From: Kiritimatiellia bacterium
Lineage (GTDB): Bacteria; Verrucomicrobiota; Kiritimatiellia; UBA8416
Direction of reading: 5' to 3'
Length of the DNA stretch: 9,264 nt
NCBI GenBank assembly: GCA_007126175.1
Contig: SLBU01000095.1
Location: forward strand, 1-9,264
The notes beneath the pieces are model-generated. The model did no database searches. It had not been told where the DNA came from and was given only the letters and a program-made list of their open reading frames with translations. This document shows positions 7,312 to 9,264 of this stretch, one piece after another. Numbering within the stretch: position 1 is the stretch's first letter; every line of letters starts with the position of its first letter. Made by a program: the position numbers and the translations under genes.

Positions 7312-8073
7312 ATGTCTGAATTGTTCGATAAACACGGGGGCTTTCGCAAGCTGCATTCTTTTACGCTTTCCACGATCGTGCAGCTTGAGACGCTCCGTTT
7401 CTGTCGTTGCTTCCTGACGTTCGACCACCGCGAGGCGGACACGAAGTTCTATGACCCCAAGGGACGGCAATACGACCAGATGACGCAGGCTGCCCGTAGT
7501 GGCCGCCAGAATATCATCGAGGGCTCCGAGCGCTCCGCGACATCCAAGGACACCGAGATGAAGCTGACCGATGTGGCGCGCGCCAGCCTCAGTGAGCTGC
7601 GCGGCGATTATGAGATTATCATTCTCGACCGCGGCCAGCTCCCGTGGTCTATTCATTCGCCAGAAGCCAAAGCGGTGAATGCCATCTCGTTGGATGATGC
7701 ACCTTTTCGGGACGATTTGGTGCATGAGTCGGCCAAGCATGCGCTGAAGCAGCGCGAAAAATATGCGCGCTGGCTGGATTCCGACGATATGAGCGTGGTG
7801 GCGAATGCCATGCTCATCATGATTGGCCGCGCCCTGAAGATGCTCAAGAGCCAGACCGAGGCACAGGGTAAGAAATTTGAGGAAACGGGGGGCTTCAGCG
7901 AACGGCTCATGACCAAGCGCATTGAAGCGCGCGAAACGCAGAAAAACGACGAAGCGCCCGAGTGTCCGCAATGCGGCAAGGCCATGCGCCGCCGCAGATC
8001 CGCCAGAGGTGAATTTTGGGGTTGCCTCGCATTTCCAGACTGTAAGGGCACGCGGCCCATGGGGGAGAAATGA
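7312..8073 (+). CDS. Four-helix-bundle protein with C-terminal zinc-ribbon (suffix) domain
   Basis: This 253-residue protein has an N-terminal four-helix-bundle domain of the 23S rRNA intervening-sequence/Avd-like family. The signature is QAARSGRQNIIEGSERSATS (59-78) followed by DVARASLSELRGDY (87-100). A middle helical region (about 130-210) leads to a C-terminal zinc ribbon with Cys218, Cys221, Cys238 and Cys244 in CPQCGKAM...GEFWGCLAFPDCKGTRP. That resembles the C4 zinc fingers of topoisomerase I and suggests nucleic-acid binding. The biochemical function of this family is unknown to me; relatives are encoded in rRNA intervening sequences and, as Avd, in diversity-generating retroelements. 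No reverse transcriptase or target gene is present here. The start has a good ribosome binding site, and the stop codon is embedded in the downstream array. Confidence 0.85.
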   Translation: MSELFDKHGGFRKLHSFTLSTIVQLETLRFCRCFLTFDHREADTKFYDPKGRQYDQMTQAARSGRQNIIEGSERSATSKDTEMKLTDVARASLSELRGDYEIIILDRGQLPWSIHSPEAKAVNAISLDDAPFRDDLVHESAKHALKQREKYARWLDSDDMSVVANAMLIMIGRALKMLKSQTEAQGKKFEETGGFSERLMTKRIEARETQKNDEAPECPQCGKAMRRRRSARGEFWGCLAFPDCKGTRPMGEK

Positions 8074-8177
8074 CCGTATTGACCCGATTGACCGTATTGA
8101 CGGGGCGGTGGCCTGCTGCGCAGGCGCAGCTAAGCCGAAGGCCTTTCCCGCATTTGTCAATACGGTCAATGAGGTCA
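8071..8177. repeat. Right hairpin of opposed 9-bp repeat arrays
   Basis: TGAC recurs at 8071, 8080, 8089 and 8098, exactly 9 bases apart, and the first TGA is the stop codon of the four-helix gene. The opposite orientation follows with GTCA at 8156, 8165 and 8174. Segment 8087-8101 pairs perfectly with 8156-8170 (15 bp), with five further pairs beyond a 2-base mismatch. The 54-base loop has its own GC hairpin, GCCTGC-TGC-GCAGGC (8111-8125). Units are the same as in the left array, mainly TTGACCGTA. Confidence 0.85.
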
Positions 8178-8248
8178 GAGCAACATGGTTGGGAAAGAAA
8201 TGGAGGTATCATCGAAAACAGGACTCTTTTGTTGTGTTGTGTTCTCAC

Positions 8249-8285
8249 GATGTTCATGCAGCGGGCGGTTGCCCATGAACATTTT
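8249..8285 (+). terminator. Possible terminator of the four-helix-bundle transcript
   Basis: ATGTTCATG (8250-8258) pairs with CATGAACAT (8274-8282). After a 5-base bulge on the left side (8259-8263), GGC pairs with GCC around a GGTT loop. TTTTC follows immediately. The stem is 12 bp and the T-run is short, so efficiency is uncertain. Confidence 0.45.
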
Positions 8286-8386
8286 CACCAGATATTCATT
8301 CGAGGCGAGTTTATATCGGTTCCTGTCGATGTGCTCGAAGCGCTCGAACGCGATTGAGGTTTGTTATGACTTCTGAAAGCAAATAC

Positions 8387-8399
8387 CCGACGCGCTCGG
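8387..8399 (-). terminator. Weak hairpin after cobO
   Basis: CCGA (8387-8390) and TCGG (8396-8399) form a 4-bp stem starting 7 bases beyond the cobO stop on the minus strand, followed by a loose U-rich stretch (TATTTGCTTT). It is too short to be convincing. Confidence 0.25.
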
Positions 8400-8405
8400 A
8401 GTAAA

Positions 8406-8957
8406 TTAGAACTCCACACCCTGCTGTGCCTTGTGACCCTTTTCCATGCCGTGCTTGATGCATTCCATGCTGGTGACGGTATCGGCCAGTGCGATGAGTG
8501 CTGGTGGGGCACCGCGACCGGTCATCACAAGTACGCTACCGGGGCGGGCCAGACGAGCTGCATCCGCAACCTCAGATGCTGTTAGCAGGCCACGCTCGAT
8601 GGCGGTACAAATCTCGTCGAGCAGGACCAACTCGTACTGTCCGCTTTGCAGGGCTTCGATTGCTATTTTCAAACCGTCTTGTGCAGCCGTGCGATGGCAG
8701 GGATACTGCAGGTGATCCGGTTTAGGAACAAACCCCTTGCCGACTTGTTGCATGTGTACGTGCGGGAAAGCTTTGAAGGCGGTGAGTTCGCCTGTGGAGT
8801 CGTCGGCCTTGAGAAACTGGATGATGCGCGTAGGCATATTGTGGCCGGCCGCACGCAGCGCCATACCCATGGCGGCGGTGGTCTTGCCTTTGCCATCACC
8901 GGTGAATACGAGGATCCGGGCTGGTAGCTGTTGCGTTTCTGCGTCGTTTCTTGTCAT
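8406..8957 (-). CDS. cobO: Corrinoid adenosyltransferase (CobA/CobO/BtuR type)
   Basis: The enzyme transfers the 5'-deoxyadenosyl group of ATP to reduced cobalt in corrinoids, the adenosylation step of cobalamin synthesis and salvage. From ATG 8957 it is 183 residues, close to the usual size. The P-loop is GDGKGKTT (20-27), in the family-specific context VFTGDGKGKTTAAMGMALRA. A hydrophobic strand with VLLDE (111-115) follows, then TGRGAPPALI. The C-terminus KHGMEKGHKAQQGVEF matches the family's closing KAQxGIEF motif. An upstream in-frame ATG at 9023 would add 22 residues, but that stretch covers a terminator hairpin of a riboswitch leader and has no ribosome binding site, so I reject it. No other cobalamin genes are in the window. 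The gene is expected to be B12-repressed through its leader. Confidence 0.92.
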   Translation of the reverse strand: MTRNDAETQQLPARILVFTGDGKGKTTAAMGMALRAAGHNMPTRIIQFLKADDSTGELTAFKAFPHVHMQQVGKGFVPKPDHLQYPCHRTAAQDGLKIAIEALQSGQYELVLLDEICTAIERGLLTASEVADAARLARPGSVLVMTGRGAPPALIALADTVTSMECIKHGMEKGHKAQQGVEF

Positions 8958-8970
8958 CGATTCTACCCAA

Positions 8971-9006
8971 ACAAAAACGCATCCTGAGCTCGAAAGCCGA
9001 GGATGC
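8971..9006 (-). terminator. Leader terminator in front of cobO (riboswitch expression platform)
   Basis: On the minus strand GCATCCT and AGGATGC form a 7-bp stem (9000-9006 with 8979-8985), then a 2x2 internal loop and an inner 3-bp stem. GTTTTTGT follows directly (8978-8971). It stands 13 bases before the cobO ATG, so transcripts reaching cobO must read through it. An inverted GTAATC/GATTAC pair upstream (9029-9034 and 9055-9060) may take part in an alternative fold. Confidence 0.75.
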
Positions 9007-9086
9007 CTGTATTTTTCATCCATGGTGTGTAATCAACGCCATTCCACGAGACCCGATTACGATTTTTCTCATTATCTATGTTTCTG

Positions 9087-9264
9087 TAGCCGATATTCTG
9101 ACTTTCGGATCGCTCTCCTGTTGCGCCTTCCCGTCTTACGATAGTGGCCTCGTGCAACCATTGCCAAAGAGTTTTTGCATGAGGCCACCTGCGGGCATTG
9201 CGCCAAGCGCGCCCAGTGGGCAGGATGCTTCGCTGTAATGTTGTATGTGGTCGGGTTGCCAGCC
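9087..9264 (-). ncRNA. Cobalamin riboswitch (aptamer), 5' end near or beyond the window edge
   Basis: Read on the minus strand, positions 9104-9087 give AAGTCAGAATATCGGCTA, matching 14 of 18 positions of the B12-box consensus rAGYCMGgAgaCCkGCCa as I remember it. Just 5' is GGGAAGGC (9132-9125), and before it GGCCACT (9149-9143), the usual order CACT - hairpin - GGGAAGG - GATCCGAAAGTCAG. A 14-bp stem with one mismatch (9175-9188 with 9144-9157) fits the variable peripheral arm, and CCCGCA lies at 9195-9190. The 5' half (AGCGAAGC instead of GGGAA, near 9235) departs from consensus, and I could not place the 5' strand of P1. The cobO position downstream agrees with this class. Confidence 0.8.

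Larger units (their letters stand above)
7195..8180 (+). mobile_element. Putative cassette: four-helix-bundle gene between inverted 9-bp repeat arrays
   Basis: The gene is enclosed by two repeat hairpins whose outermost arms are inverted copies of each other: 7197-7217 matches the reverse complement of 8156-8176 at 19 of 21 positions, including 15 contiguous bases. This is the layout of terminal inverted repeats around one gene. It sits on the opposite strand between cobO and rmuC. I see no transposase motif and no clear target-site duplication, so mobility is inferred only from layout. Loose similarity between flanks (CCA...TTGC left of 7195, mirrored right of 8180) may be chance. Confidence 0.4.
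8178..8405. other. Gap between the cassette and cobO
   Basis: No convincing gene is seen. Together with the right array this makes a 332-base non-coding stretch between two convergent genes. It holds a bulged hairpin with a T-run at 8249-8285 and a small GC hairpin just after the cobO stop. A short plus-strand open frame ending at 8357 reads IFIRGEFISVPVDVLEALE near its end; it could be a gene remnant but has no supported start. Confidence 0.5.

Noticed and set aside
7312..8073. The four-helix protein as the Avd of a diversity-generating retroelement or an rRNA intervening-sequence protein.
   Set aside because: No reverse transcriptase, template/variable repeat pair or rRNA sequence occurs in the window; only the fold family is shared.
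7105..8169. Long minus-strand open frame of 354 codons across the four-helix gene.
   Set aside because: It is a shadow: it overlaps both rmuC and the four-helix gene, runs through the repeat arrays as tripeptide repeats, and has no family features.
7195..8180. The 9-bp repeats as a CRISPR array.
   Set aside because: The units are only 9 bp, contiguous without unique spacers, and occur in opposed orientations; no cas gene is present.
8249..8357. Short plus-strand open frame ending IFIRGEFISVPVDVLEALERD.
   Set aside because: Its only start codons sit in the bulged hairpin, with no ribosome binding site, and it is about 35 residues long. It may be a remnant, but a gene call is not supported.
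8958..9023. Longer cobO starting at ATG 9023.
   Set aside because: It has no ribosome binding site, its extra residues cover the terminator hairpin, and homologues usually start shortly before the P-loop.
8963..9264. Three minus-strand frames run open from the right edge, one of them ending at 8963, and could be a protein C-terminus.
   Set aside because: The region carries B12-box and riboswitch core motifs plus a terminator. No frame shows a recognisable protein motif, and openness in several frames at once argues against coding.

Overview
This is a bacterial chromosome segment built around the replication-initiation locus. In order it holds: the 5' end of a divergent M24-type (Xaa-Pro peptidase-like) gene on the minus strand; dnaA; a 367-base AT-rich dnaA-dnaN gap that is a good oriC candidate; dnaN; tRNA-Gln(CUG); asd; a multi-spanning O-antigen ligase/polymerase-like gene; rmuC (minus); a four-helix-bundle protein gene flanked by unusual 9-bp repeat arrays (plus); and cobO (minus), preceded by a cobalamin riboswitch and an intrinsic terminator. 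The O-antigen ligase-like protein points to a Gram-negative. The four-helix-bundle protein with a C-terminal zinc ribbon is a type I associate with the PVC group (Kiritimatiellota, Lentisphaerota, Verrucomicrobiota). That phylum call is an inference and was not tested by any search.

Left part (1-3532): DnaA and DnaN are the initiator and the sliding clamp. dnaA starts at GTG, and a DnaA-box-like nonamer overlaps that start codon. An 11-bp tandem repeat lies upstream. The DnaA recognition helix differs from the usual GRDHTTV signature. The gap before dnaN contains a perfect 12-bp inverted repeat and an AT-rich stretch.

Middle (3459-7111): a CCA-encoding tRNA-Gln stands 16 bases before asd, which makes aspartate semialdehyde for the Lys/DAP, Thr and Met pathways. 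The glycan-ligase-like membrane protein follows on the same strand. rmuC converges on it with only 12 bases between the stop codons.

Right part (7112-9264): the most unusual structure lies here. The four-helix-bundle gene is bracketed by two hairpins, each made of opposed arrays of a 9-bp unit (core TTGAC, commonest unit TTGACCGTA). The outer arms form near-perfect terminal inverted repeats and the inner arms are complementary to each other across the gene. The gene's stop codon is the first TGA of the downstream array. This looks like a discrete cassette, possibly mobile, inserted between cobO and rmuC. The far right is a regulatory leader on the minus strand: B12 box and riboswitch core, then a terminator hairpin with a U-run, then the corrinoid adenosyltransferase gene. 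This arrangement is expected to shut cobO off when cobalamin is plentiful.
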